NCBI GenBank assembly: GCA_030323885.1
Contig: CM059187.1
Location: 87,277,726-87,341,725, forward strand
Length of the DNA: 64,000 bases
Source: Branchipolynoe longqiensis
Taxonomy: Eukaryota; Annelida; Polychaeta; Phyllodocida; Polynoidae
Reading direction: 5' to 3'
Made by a program: the position numbers and the translations under genes. The first letter of the stretch is position 1. Every line of letters begins with the position of its first letter. Shown here piece after piece: positions 10,858 through 21,436 of the stretch. The notes under the pieces are model-generated. The model searched no databases and was not told where the DNA came from. It worked only from the letters and a program-made list of their open reading frames with translations.

Positions 10858-11370
10858 AGAGGTATGCAGGTATTGTAATACCTCAGGGAGTTTGACACCC
10901 CTGCCCTGCAGAGTTGTAAACCACTGCCTTGCGGTACAGGTTCATGACAGAAATGAAGGCTAAGGGAGCAAACCCTGAACAGAAAAACATGTCACTGTGG
11001 CAGCATCAAGGGCGGTTGATGTATGGAACTCTCAACATCTCCTGACCAGCCACTGCAGGGACAAATAGTTTTGCCAGTCTGAGACCTCTATTTGCTCCCC
11101 GAGAGAATGCCGCTGATAACTTGCAAAAGCCAGCAGCATTTCAATACTTTTACAGGCAGCTTTCATGAAATGTACAACCGCACAAAACACCATACCAGCT
11201 CGGTCGTCGCCCGGATTACCAAGGACCGCACTGCTCAATCTCATCTTCCGTCGACAGTGGAAAATCAGCTAAGAAGAAGAACACAACACAGCACAACTAT
11301 TGAGCGGCAGTCAAGTAATGAAAGCAGTCTTTGTCGCATCGCGACTGACAGCATGATGATGATGATGGCT
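10858..11370 (+). mobile_element. Non-LTR-derived element, family C copy 2
   Basis: Longest family C copy. Its 5' part includes GAGGTATGCAGGTATTG and CCCTGCCCTGCAGAGTTGTAAACC. The centre includes TTTGCTCCCCGAGAGA and GGCAGCTTTCATGAAATGTAC. It ends GAGCGGCAGTCAAGTAATGAAAGCAGTC with a (GATGAT)n tail. Between centre and 3' end it has about 100 nt not seen in copies 1 or 3, so different copies keep different internal pieces. Confidence 0.7.
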
Positions 11371-11743
11371 AGAGGTAAACCACCTCTAGCCTAACAAAAG
11401 ACATCGCGGGCAGAGTGACTGAGCGTGGCCAGACAAGTTACCACATTTGCAGACAGGGGTCGACATAATCGGCCTGGTTGCATAGGCGATGAACAATTAA
11501 TAATAAGATCAGTTCAGTAAATGACTTATGATAATAATAATGAGTGTAAGCTTCCGATTAAATATACTTGAATAATGCTTATAAATCAGATATTATTAGT
11601 CAACAATAAACATAAATATCCAGTATTAGTCAATCTATAAAGAGTTCGGGCGAAACACCGACAAACGCCATTCAGACTGAAATGAAATCATGACTATCAG
11701 GTTGGAGCTGAAACTGTCATCATTCCGATAATCAAATTCCTTT
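11371..11743. other. AT-rich intergenic sequence
   Basis: Nothing recognised; it ends in the G17 run that precedes a SINE fragment. Confidence 0.4.
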
Positions 11744-11760
11744 GGGGGGGGGGGGGGGGG
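11744..11760. repeat. Poly-G run of 17
   Basis: An uninterrupted G tract placed exactly at the truncation point of the next SINE A copy. Confidence 0.9.
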
Positions 11761-11942
11761 CTGGTTAGCTCGGTGTCAGGATAATGTGACTGAGTGGGAT
11801 TTCGCGTCATGGTGCCGGCGGCCTGATTTCCCAGTGGGGCAGCACTATAAAATCGCCATGAGTGCATACTTTCACAAGTCGGTACCCGTCCTGATATGAC
11901 CTTAGATGTTGTTAGGACGTAAAACAACAACAAACAAACAAA
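11761..11942 (+). mobile_element. SINE family A, 3' half
   Basis: Begins at CTGGTTAGCTCGGTGTCAGG and runs to an ACAACAACAAACAAAC tail. The head and 5' body are missing, replaced by the G-run. Confidence 0.8.
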
Positions 11943-13465
11943 AACCTTTTTGGGGGAGAAACCGACCCGTCATCTATATAATGCATTATCCAATAGAAAC
12001 TGATACATATCACCTGAAAAGTACAGCACATTTTATTTTTACAGACAACACATCTGTATTTGTCGGTTTTTGTGTCTGAATGATTCATATCTTATGAGTC
12101 TGAAGGCCACTGCTACAGTTTTGGTACTAGGTTTTATTCAGTGAATAAATTATTTTAAAGCAGTGTTTTTTTTATTTTTCAAAATCCAAAACTCTTACAG
12201 CTATGGATATGATTTTATGTGACAGATTTCATATTCAAAGTTTTGAAAGTGAGGAGAGTGACAGTTGGCTCATGGGTATAGGAGGCGGGGAGGAGAGAAT
12301 GCCCGCTCCGCAGCAAATAACATGGAAGTTAGAGAGTGGTTAGAGAGAAACATTTAAAGGGGCTGCCGTTATTTATATCCACATAATAAAGTAAATAGTA
12401 CATTTGTTATGACTAAAATATAAACTAATAAATCAACAAGAATTATGGGATGGCAATATGCCATTAGGGTGGGATGTGCAATTTAACACAGTTGTAGAAG
12501 TGAAGCTGACTGTGCAGTTCCGTCAATTGCCACTAACCGGAACTGGCGCTGTCCCACCGACCCCCACCCCACTAGGGCCGACTTGGGTGGGGACGAGGGG
12601 GGGGGGGTGTCAGTGGGGGGAGGGGGGAGGGAGGGGGCACAATCCCAGCCAATCCTGCCTCTCACCATACCTTACCATTTAACATATTTGTGCGATTTAT
12701 GGATAATAAGCGATCGTTGGGCCTGATTAGATTTCACGCCACTTTAATGGAGAGACCGTATTTAATTATATAGCCACCATCGGATCTCTGGTAGCTAATG
12801 ACGTCATCATGGTGCCTGGTGTTGTGTACATGTATGGCGCGTGTTACCACATTGGACATATCGTTTTTTAAATGAGACCCAAATTTGTACTCGATTATTG
12901 TAAGTATATGTAATTCAAGCATTATTCTAGTGCACCGATCTGACACATAGATTACTTGGCATTACCACTTAGTTTATTGACAGCCCTACTTCATTGTATC
13001 ATTTAAAATAACAATCCTCCATCGGAGGTTGATTTTAGTAATTAAACCGCCCAGATTAAGGGGGAGTGCATTTTTTAACAGGATGATCAAATTGTCAAAC
13101 TGACTGAATAGGCTAATTCAGCGATATGCCGCTAGGCGTCACTCAGATGTCACCTGACATCCACATTGTTCATGTGTGCAGCTGTTATAAAAGCAAGGTT
13201 CTCATTGGCTGGACTGCCCGACAAGACTTTATAAGGTAGTATATGATAGGATCCCGTGTTCTGAGTCGCCAGTGTGCTCCTTCCCTCTTTCGGCCTCTCC
13301 TCACGTCTCTCCACATCCACCTTTCTCCCCTCCCTGTCCCTTCTCTGTCCCTTCCATGTCCATTCCCTGTCCTCACCCATCCCTGTCCCTCCCACCCACT
13401 CCCGTTCTCCCAACCCAATCGAACTTCCAAAGTAAACCTCAGCCCCCAAGAGAATGCCTGGCTGG
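11943..13465. other. Unassigned 1.5-kb stretch
   Basis: AT-rich with C/G-rich islands at 12550-12640 (G runs) and 13270-13420 (CCCTGTCC/CTCCC repeats). The open frames over these islands are composition artefacts. No repeat family, splice-flanked exon or promoter is convincing. Confidence 0.4.
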
Positions 13466-13640
13466 GTTGATTGTCGGAGTTTTACGTCCTGACAACATCT
13501 AAGGTCATATCAGGATGGGTACTGACTCGTGACAGTGCACAGTCATGGTGACTTTATAGTGCCACCCCACTGGGAAACCAGGCTGATGGCACCATAACCC
13601 ACTCAGTCACATTATCCTGACACTGAGCTAACCAGTCAAG
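13466..13640 (-). mobile_element. SINE family A, 3' half
   Basis: Minus-strand 3' half, from the tail (GTCGGAGTTTTACGTCCTGA on plus) to GAGCTAACCAGTC. The head half is absent. Confidence 0.75.
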
Positions 13641-13682
13641 AGAATGTATGTGTAATTGCTAATGAAACGGATCCTACTAGAT

Positions 13683-14058
13683 AACATTAGCAACAGTGGC
13701 CCACCCCATCCACACACCAACGCCATATATGCTACAACACCCACACAACCACCCGACACACCCACATTCACACCCATGGCACCCACACTCACACCCACAA
13801 CCACACTCCAAAGTTACATCTCTCAGGTACATCCGAACCTACACCCACACCGATGCCAGACACCATCCGCCAAAACACCCACACAACCACACCACATACC
13901 CACATTCACACCCACCCACACTCACACCCATACCCACACCCACAACCCACAGCTACACCTCTCAGGTACAACCACACCCATACCCATCATCAGACAGCGA
14001 CATCACACACCCACATTCACACCCACACCACACACCCAAACTCACATACCCACATCCT
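13683..14058 (+). repeat. CACACC-rich mobile unit, copy 1 (left arm of inverted pair)
   Basis: About 375 nt with internal near-repeats (CTCTCAGGTACA occurs twice; CACCCACATTCACACCCA recurs). It is nearly identical, reverse-complemented, to 16576-16950, including both non-repetitive edges (AACATTAGCAACAGTGG and the CACATCC end). The match over unique edges shows duplication of one unit, not chance similarity of simple repeats. CACAC-type sequence continues on the right to about 14115. The His/Thr-rich frames are repeat artefacts. Confidence 0.85.
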
Positions 14059-14144
14059 TCATCTACGCCGCACACCTATATCACATACTCACACTGCATA
14101 CCCACACCACACATGCTGGCAAAGGGAATAGACCTTCTCCATAT

Positions 14145-14789
14145 GACCAGACAGGATGGCCGAATGAGTTGAGCGTCCGTCTCCTGCGTTGGTAGATTGT
14201 GGAATTTGAACCCTGGTCGAGTCAAACCAATGACTTAAAAATTGATACTTGTCAGTTCCTAGGCAGGCGCTCAACGTTATTAGGAGAGCTCAAGGACTGG
14301 TTAGATCAGTGTTAAGATAATGTGACTGAGTGGGATATCAGGTCATGGTGTTCTCGGTGGCGGAGTGGTTAGAGTGTCTGACTTTTTTCTAGGTCGGACT
14401 CCTAATCTGAAGGTCGGTGGTTCGATTCCCCATGCCCCCATCTCTGCCAATTTGGATTTCCACCGCTGTGTATAACTTACAGCGTCATCAAAGGCCAGTT
14501 GCTCTCATACCATGTCTATGTGGTGTGGGAGGTTAAAAATCCCTTGGGTCGGTAAAAGTGTAGGCTTGGGCTTTCTATCGACAAACTGTGTAATGGTGAA
14601 AACAAGCCTATTCAGGCTTATCCATGATAGGCAGTATAAATCTTCAACAACAAAATGGTGCTGGTGGCCTGGTCTCCCAGTGGGACAACACTATAAAGTT
14701 GCCATGAGTGTGCACTGTCACAAGTCGTTACCCATCCTGATATGACGTTAGATGTTACCAGGATGTAAAACTCTAACAACCAACCAACC
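14145..14789 (+). mobile_element. SINE family A split by a SINE B insertion
   Basis: The first part (14145-14350) runs from the head to GGTCATGGTG. The second part (14655-14789) resumes at ATGGTGCTGGTGGCCTGG and ends in CCAACCAACC. SINE B occupies 14351-14654. Rejoining the flanks gives the ordinary SINE A sequence, so A is older than B here. Confidence 0.9.
14351..14654 (+). mobile_element. SINE family B, full length, nested
   Basis: Complete copy: head TTCTCGGTGGCGGAGTGG, B box GGTGGTTCGATTCCC, body and a CAACAACAAA tail. It is bounded by the 6-nt duplication ATGGTG (14345-14350 and 14655-14660), as expected of target-primed retrotransposition into SINE A. Confidence 0.9.
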
Positions 14790-14790
14790 T

Positions 14791-15062
14791 TCTCCACATA
14801 GCATGCCTCACAGTGAGCCGCTATTTACAACATTAGTTCTAGCTCCTGCTGTCAGGTGGCAGGTTGGTGGGAGAAATCCTGTAGAAGATCATTAGGCATA
14901 TTCCACAGAGCATCCCACACAGTGAGCTGCTACCCAACACATCATTTCTTCCACTGCCATCAGAGAGCAATTTTGGTGTTAAAAGCCTCCATAAGGCCTT
15001 TTTCACAGAGCATGCTGCACGGTGAGCTGTGACCTACAATCATGGTTCTGGTCACTCACCAT
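14791..15062 (+). repeat. ~105-bp tandem repeat, first block
   Basis: Units marked by ACAGAGCATGCTGCACAGTGAGCTG start near 14795, 14905 and 15005. Each continues into ACATTAGTTCTTCCACTGCC, a CAGAGGGCAGGTT block and AAAGCCTCCATAAGGCC. The array is cut by SINE B at 15067 and resumes at about 15415 and 15920. Confidence 0.75.
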
Positions 15063-15066
15063 CAAA

Positions 15067-15379
15067 TTGTGTGGTGTTCCCTGTGGCAGAGTGCTTAGAG
15101 TCTCTGACTTTTTTTCGAGGTCGGACTCCAAATCTGAAGGTCGGTGGTTCGATTCCCCTGTGTCCCGAACTCTGCCAATTTGGATTTCCACTGCTGTGTA
15201 TACCGTACAGCGTCATCAAAGGCTAGTTGCTCTCATACCATGTCTATGTGGTGTGGGAGGTTAAAAATCCCTTGGGTCGGTAAAAGTGTAGGCTCGGGCT
15301 TTCTATCAAAAATCTGTCTAATGGTGAAAACAAGTCTATTCAGACTTATCCATGATAGGCAGTATAAATCTTCAAGAAA
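15067..15379 (+). mobile_element. SINE family B, full length
   Basis: Head (TGGCAGAGTGCTTAGAG), B box GGTGGTTCGATTCCC, full body and 3' end ATCTTCAAGAAAAAAA. It sits inside the third unit of the 105-bp tandem repeat. Confidence 0.85.
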
Positions 15380-15441
15380 AAAAGATGGAGGTGTAAACCC
15401 TTTATCCAACCTCTTCCACACAGCATGCTGCATAGTGAACA

Positions 15442-15915
15442 CATGGGGCGTAATCGATTCATCGACTCTGGTCACCTGAGCCACTTTTTGGCGCATGCGC
15501 ACATCCTGCAGACTCGGGTCGAATAATCGAATAAGCTTCTCCACGCTCGGGGAACAAAAGTGGTGGCCCTTTTATTTGTTTTTTTAGTAGCCGATATAAT
15601 TACAGCAAAATATGATTTAATATTTTTATGATGGCATAGTTTAGTGATATTTCCATTTCATTAATCTATGTTATTAGTATTACCAACAACAAAAATGTAT
15701 GACTGGTACCGGTGGCTGTTAATCTGCACGAAGGTACCAGCACAAATGTGAAGTCATCGCTCCTTGCAAACCCCAGCCAAGAGGTGGGTTACTGGGGTCG
15801 GGTTGTTTTGCACACGGCACGTGTATTTGTCGACTCCACTCGAGGTGTTCTATTTGAAATTCTGACGACTCGGGTGACCCGAGTCGCCCGGGTCGTGTTA
15901 ATCGATTACGGCCCT
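15442..15915. mobile_element. Inverted-repeat DNA transposon remnant, hAT-like ends (M10)
   Basis: The left end (CATGGGGCGTAATCGATT) and the reverse complement of the right end (CAGGGCCGTAATCGATTA) match at 14 of 17 positions, and both are followed by CGACTC/GACTCGGGTC motifs. CAGGG termini are usual for hAT elements. The interior is AT-rich with no transposase frame. It interrupts the 105-bp tandem repeat. No clear 8-nt duplication was found. Confidence 0.5.
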
Positions 15916-16060
15916 GACGTCTTCCGCTGACACCAGAGGGCAGGTTTGGCGCTAAAAGCCTCAATAAGGCCTCTCCTACAGAGCATGCTACAGAGTGAGC
16001 TGTTACCCACATTAGTTCTTCTACTGCCGTCAGAGGGCGGGTCGGTGGTGGAAATCGCCC
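15916..16060 (+). repeat. ~105-bp tandem repeat, second block
   Basis: Continuation of the array after the M10 insertion: CAGAGGGCAGGTTTGGCG, CTCAATAAGGCC, then ACAGAGCATGCTACAGAGTGAGCTG and a further CAGAGGGCGGG block. Confidence 0.75.
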
Positions 16061-16554
16061 ATTCCATGCCATCCTTTGACCCCGAGGCACTCAATCTATG
16101 CGGGTTTACTCGGGGATCCCCGCCAGCTTAGGCCAAGTGTCAGGACCCAGCGTCGGGACCAAGTGATCATTTCAACAACAATTATCCCAGCCCGAGTCGG
16201 CTATTAAGTACAGTGTGTCACGCAAATCTCTGCCGTCATGTCGGCCTGCCGCCCAAAGCGAGGCTGGCGCGCGGTAAAATCTGAGCAGACGTGCCACAGC
16301 GAGGCAGCCGGATGAAGAATGTCGTCTGCCCGCGGACAAATTTGATTCACATTTAATACGCGTCGTGTATAAGATTACGCGAGAGGGGGTGGGGGTGGGA
16401 GTGGGGATGGGGGGGGGGGGATGGCCGCGCGCATTCTGTTTCTGAGACAGCCTCGACATGCACGAACGATACATCAAACAGGCTTTGGTTTTTTTGTTGT
16501 TGTTTTTTTCTGACGGATTTAGTGCACAGGCACTTCTTGAATGATTGACAATTA
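16061..16554. other. Unassigned sequence
   Basis: Mixed composition with a G-run at about 16410-16420 and a T-rich patch at 16490-16510. No gene or known repeat is recognised. Confidence 0.4.
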
Positions 16555-17249
16555 GGAGAGGCCGAATCGGTAAGCGGATGTGGGTATGTGAGTTTGGGTG
16601 TGTTGTGTGGGTGTGAATGTGGGTGTGTGACGTCGCTGTCTGATGATGGGTATGGGTGTGGTTGTACCTGAGAGGTGTAGCTGTGGGTTGTGGATGTGGG
16701 TATGGGTGTGAGTGTGGGTGGGTGTGACTGTGGGTATGTGGTGTGGTTGTGTGGGTGTTTTGGCGGATGGTGTCTGGCATCGGTGTGGGTGTAGGTTTGG
16801 ATGTACCTGAGAGGTGTAACTTTGGAGTATGGTTGTGGGTGTGAGTGTGGGTTGCGTGGGTGTGAATGTGGGTGTGTCGTGTGGTTGTGTGGGTGTTGTA
16901 GCGTGTCTGGTGTTGGTGTGTGTGTGGGGTGGGCCACTGTTGCTAATGTTGGTAGTTTGTGGGTGATCCAGAGTTCGATTCCTGGTCGAGTCAAATCAAT
17001 GGCTTACAAAATTTATACTTGTCACTTCCTAGCTTGGCGCTCAGCTTTAATAGGATATGGCAAGGACTGGTTAGCTCAGTGTCAGGATAATGTGACTGAG
17101 TGGGATATCAGATCATGGCACGGGCAGCCTGATTTCCCAGTAGGACAGCACTATGAAAGTTGCCATGAGTGCGCACTGTCACAAGTCGATACCCATCTTG
17201 ACATGACCTTAGATGTTGACAGGACATAAAATTCCAACAAACAACCAAT
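16555..17249 (+). mobile_element. SINE family A interrupted in its head
   Basis: Head start at 16555-16575, body and tail from about 16958 to 17249 (CCAACAAACAACCAA). The interruption is the CACACC-rich unit. The body is otherwise complete and only moderately diverged. Confidence 0.8.
16576..16950 (-). repeat. CACACC-rich mobile unit, copy 2, inside a SINE A head
   Basis: Reverse complement of the unit at 13683-14058, ending in the same unique edge (CCACTGTTGCTAATGTT). It is flanked by GGCCGAATCGGTAAGC on the left and GATCCAGAGTTCGATTCC on the right, the A-box and B-box sides of a SINE A tRNA head. The unit was therefore inserted as a block into a SINE. Confidence 0.85.
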
Positions 17250-17314
17250 TAGAAGAGATGACGTGCCATATGGCTATTTTTAGAATCTGGCAATTAATTA
17301 AATGAGTCCTCTAT

Positions 17315-17886
17315 AGCCATGTTTACACGGGCAATTGTAGAGCGAATTAGACAAAGCGATTTATATGAAGTGAAGTAGTGGCGCGTTTACACACGGAGCG
17401 GTTTAAGGCGGAAATCGATATCTGCGCATGAGCAAGTCCAGACTAACCAACGCCAGTTTCGGTTAGTCGACATCGCCACGAGAGAGTATGGGTTCGACCT
17501 AGATATGTATGGACTGAATCGTATTGGTTTGGAACGGTCAAAACTTCTGCTGGGCAGTGAAAACCTTAAAATAAATCATGATAAAAATATCTGTGCACAG
17601 CTAGCGGTTTCATAGACCAAATTTACCGGAAAGTCAACAAACTCAGGTCTCGACTGTGGCATCCTTAATCCGCCTCAAGTAAACCGCTACCATTTACACT
17701 ATCATTTATAAATCGACTTTCATAAAGCGCTTAATATAAACTACCTCGCAAGGCAGTTTACATAAAGTGAATAATATGAATCGAATCAGCCCTAATCCGC
17801 CGAGTCACGTTTACACGGCGAATGTAAACCGAACTAGACAAGGCGATTTATATGAGGCGTTTTAACTCGCCCGTGTAAACACGGCT
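17315..17886. mobile_element. 570-bp MITE with GTTTACACGGGC ends (M7)
   Basis: Terminal inverted repeats AGCCATGTTTACACGGGC and GCCCGTGTAAACACGGCT, with TAT on both sides as a possible 3-nt duplication. Similarity continues inward (GACAAAGCGATTTATATGA against GACAAGGCGATTTATATGA). A further CGTTTACACGGCGAATG motif lies just inside the right end. It has no transposase frame. Short target duplications and this terminus type suggest a PIF/Harbinger-like origin, without proof. Confidence 0.75.
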
Positions 17887-18309
17887 TATAACACAATTAG
17901 AAGCATCCTAGGTATTTTCACGTGTGAAATCAATGCAAGCACAAAAAAGGTTTGGAGCCCCCCCACCCCACACACCCACCCCCACCCCCACCCGTTCACA
18001 CAGGGTTCGCCGCCCCCCCCCCACCCGTCCACACGCACCTGACTATTGTGTCCGATATGTGAGGTATAAAGTACTTATGCAAATATTAGTATGTATGTAA
18101 TTCTCCTGTCTCCTTTCTTATTCCGATATGCTCCTTTCTACTATGGGTTACTGGGGGTTGGGGTGCGGCCTGGAGACCAGGAGGCTTGCTTCCAAGTAGC
18201 TCCCCTAATTCCCCTCCTTTCGTCCAGGCGGCGCCTCACCCACCTACTAACGGCCCATTTCCCCTAAATTCGCGTTTATAAACATTACAATGCGACTGCC
18301 CCCCCCCAC

Positions 18310-18353
<44 letters not shown>

Positions 18354-18374
18354 TCACAGTTTCAGCATATTACG
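17887..18374. other. C-rich patches and (TA)n microsatellite
   Basis: 17958-18025 is CCCCACCC-rich and 18313-18351 is (TA)n. The rest is unremarkable. Confidence 0.5.
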
Positions 18375-18707
18375 GTGGCTGTCACACCTCCCGGATTGAG
18401 CAACGGACAGAATTGTCTAGTCCGGTGGTGATAAGTATCAAAATGTATTAAAATGTGTCAAAATGTTACGCTATCGGGTTAATGGCCGCTGGATGAACAG
18501 ACATGAAACGGACATGAAATGGACATGAAATGGACATGAACAGATAGCCAACGGACGAAACAAACTCAAACCGGCCAAGAACCGTAGATGTCAATCCGGT
18601 GGTATCCGTTCCTAGTTTTGTACATGTTCAAAACTTGTACGGACACAAAATGGACTTTGTTCGGTTTCTGCCCGTTTCCCCGAATCCAGTGAGGTGTGAC
18701 AGGGCCT
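18375..18707. mobile_element. 330-bp MITE with GGCTGTCACACC ends (M8)
   Basis: The left end GGCTGTCACACCTCCCGGAT pairs with the right end ATCCAGTGAGGTGTGACAGG. The interior has a run of ACATGAAATGG decamers and a TTCAAAACTTGTA palindrome next to TAGTTTTGTACATG. The same interior arrangement recurs at 53480-53835. It is non-coding. Confidence 0.75.
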
Positions 18708-19371
18708 TTATACTAACTAAATACCAACTAATAAACTAAATGGGAGACCCTGGGCGTATAAATGTGTAATGGTCGCGATCTTTAACAAACAAAATCATCT
18801 TGTCGTAAGGAAATTCAAATTGGCTCGACAAAATAGCGTAATTTAAAATGCCAACAAAACTACTATTGTTCATTAGATTCATTCCATAATTACATCGACT
18901 AGAACTCAATGGTAGTGTGTGGGTGATATTAATAAATATAGCTAAGTATATATTATATGCAATTCTGAATTGTGAATTTAGACTATCACATATACTATTA
19001 CAGCATGGTATTATTTATTTTTTACATTACTTCAAATAATGTAGGGAGGTGATGGCTTAGGGAGTTTAGTAGAGTAAATATAATAACGTCGTGTATGTAA
19101 CCGAGTTTTTTGTCGGGAAAATAATGTACCCTAAACTTTGCCCACCCAGCAAGAAAAATATAAATAAATGCAATTTATATTTGAAGGCAGGAGCTGTTTG
19201 GCTTGAATGTTTCCTTAGGAACAGGATTTTTTTTAAAGAAAAAAAGAAAGTCAGTTATATTAACTATTCATTCAATGAGTTTCGCTTTATATCCTGATCA
19301 ATTCGACGATTTAGAACCTTGACGATGCTTTAAAAACATATTATCCAAAGCCGGCAGAAATTCGGAAAGCT
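18708..19371. other. AT-rich intergenic sequence
   Basis: No gene, repeat family or promoter is recognised. Confidence 0.4.
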
Positions 19372-19873
19372 GGTGTCGCAGTTTCAGCGCCCGGTCAGTT
19401 TCAGCGCACAGTCAGTTTCATGCGCATGCGTCAAAATCTAACATCATCGTCACTAACCTTATAAATTTAATATAATGTTTTTGGTAAAGATGTTTTCTAC
19501 AAGTGTACAAAGCGATTTGTTTCCTGGTGGTGTGGTTTTAGAGATATATCACTTTTCCTGTATTTTCTGTATGAAGATTGCTAGCGACCATTGACAATGC
19601 TTTGAGTTTGACGGTATGCCTAGTGCAAAACCTTAGTTTTATTCAAAATTAATACAAATCAAGAACCCTAACCTTATAAATTTAATACAGTCTTTCTGGT
19701 AAAGATGTTTTCTATATGTGTACCAAGCGATTTGTTAATAGGTGGTGTAGTTTTAGAGATATTTCACTTTTGCTGTATTTTCTGTATGAAGATTGCTCAC
19801 GACCATTGACAATGCCTTGAGTTTGAGTCTATACGGGCGGTGGAAACTGACCGGGCGCTGAAACTGCGACACC
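19372..19873. mobile_element. 500-bp MITE with perfect 31-bp ends and duplicated core (M5), copy 1
   Basis: Perfect 31-nt terminal inverted repeats begin GGTGTCGCAGTTTCAGCGCC and end at the mirror sequence. The interior holds two direct copies of a block of about 200 nt (CCTTATAAATTTAATA, GTAAAGATGTTTTCTA, AAGCGATTTGTT, CTGTATTTTCTGTATGAAGA). The copy at 33594-34082 has the same duplicated core, inverted, but different termini. Confidence 0.85.
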
Positions 19874-20432
19874 GGGCCATGTCCAGAATTTGGATCACAG
19901 ACACGAATGGTGTAGCGTGGAACAACAATAGACCAACAACTGAGTCAGGACACACATAGACTCCTGGATTATGCCAGAGCCTATTCACATCAATACTTGT
20001 CAATACACTGACCAGATACCCGGATGCCAGACCGCCTCGTGCTGGCGAAGCCCCCGCCTCTTCCGCCACCACCATCTCCTCCACATCCCAGTCATTCAGT
20101 TTTCCAAGTCAGCCCCAGCAGAAAAGTCCACCGACATGCTACATACATACACAAACTCACAGCGTGCCCGGCACTCACGCACGGAAAGGCAACTAGCGTT
20201 AGGCCTGAAGCAAGAATGCACTAAAATGCAAGAGTGAAATGTCTCGTTTACCAGTTGGGAGCCGGCGGGGCTGCAGCGTGGTGAATTAATGGCTGCGGAG
20301 CACGAGCACCGGGCGCACCGGGAGGAGAGCGGCGGGTGACGGCCGCCAGAGGGGGCAGTGTGCCAAGGGCCGGGGATGTGCGCGCTGTCACTGGGTCACT
20401 TACCCCAGCGGCAATGCCCCGTGGTCACAGTC
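19874..20432. other. Mixed intergenic sequence, GC-rich at its end
   Basis: 20260-20420 is GC-rich, followed by (TA)n at 20433-20460. Open frames lack motifs. Confidence 0.4.
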
Positions 20433-20460
<28 letters not shown>

Positions 20461-20463
<3 letters not shown>

Positions 20464-20720
20464 ATGTATAATGTATTATGCGAGTATAAAGATTCGCAAG
20501 GTAATATTACCTATTATTATTATTGTTATCCTCCGTAAGATACAACACTCTAACGGTGGCGCCATCTCACCCACCTCGACTCCCCCAGATGTTGACCAGT
20601 GTCAGTCACACTGGAGGATTTGTTCTTTTCTTCTTTACCGGCAAGGGCATATAATCCCTTGCCAGAGATTAAATTACTCAACCCACTACCTTATCTGTCT
20701 TGTAATTGCACTGTAGATAG
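20461..20720. mobile_element. MITE family M9, left part only
   Basis: Starts with GTGATGTATAATGTATTATG, the terminal repeat of the complete M9 at 32487-32771, and shares the following GAGTATAAAGAT, TATTATTATTGTTATCCTC, AAGATACAACACT and GGTGGCGCCATCTC. The right terminal repeat is missing. Confidence 0.75.
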
Positions 20721-20745
20721 ATTTATATATATATATATATATATT

Positions 20746-21436
20746 ACCTCGGTTCTAAGCCTCTGGCTACTCATAGCCCAGGGAGAAGGAAGCACATCCG
20801 ACACGGGAATTGGCATAATCAACTCACAACGGGAGGATGTTTGTTGAGTTGCTCTGGCAGTTTTCTACCTAGAACGACATACTAAGAAGTAAGTTTGGTT
20901 TTTTTAATGGTAGTTATGATAAAATGTTTGTTACCGCTGCTTTTGGCAAAGTTTTGAAACTTTTTGTAGAGTTTCAAAGGTTTTGTGGGTGTTTTAGATT
21001 CTTAAAACATCGATAGGACAATGCCGCAATGCCGCCATTGTTCTTTGTTACAGTTTTTTGCCACCCGTTGGAGCTAAACATCATGAGGATTTATTCCTGG
21101 GTTTCTTTTAGATTCCCAGAATTGTTTACTTAAGCGTACCTCCGAATCTCATAGCATTTTCTCCAACTTGTTGGCACATTACGCCACAGGAGGGAGAAGT
21201 GTATGTGATAGAGAGTGCGGGAGGCTACTGCTACACTGGTCCCTACCCCTCGTATGGTTTTGGTTTCATTACCATTGACCTACGACACTCACAAATTCCT
21301 CTCACGCCTGTGTTGAATCGGTTTAAACACGTTTTTTCAACACCAGTAGATGCACAATTTGGGATATGGGTAACCTTTTGTGACATTTTGGTTGAGCATT
21401 CCCTAACTTTCGTTTTTCGATCGTTTTAGGGTTCCA
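20746..21436 (+). mobile_element. Probable 5' terminal/leader region of the DIRS-like element
   Basis: About 690 nt of non-coding sequence between a (TA)n array and the first Gag-like frame. YR retroelements carry long terminal repeats before Gag, so this is the expected place, but no matching 3' repeat was found, so the boundary is inferred from position only. Confidence 0.3.

Noticed and set aside
13656..14195. His/Thr-rich protein of about 180 residues, repeated in inverse at 16172-16994
   Set aside because: Arises from the CACACC-rich mobile unit; three frames are open and the unit inserts into a SINE, so it is not a gene.
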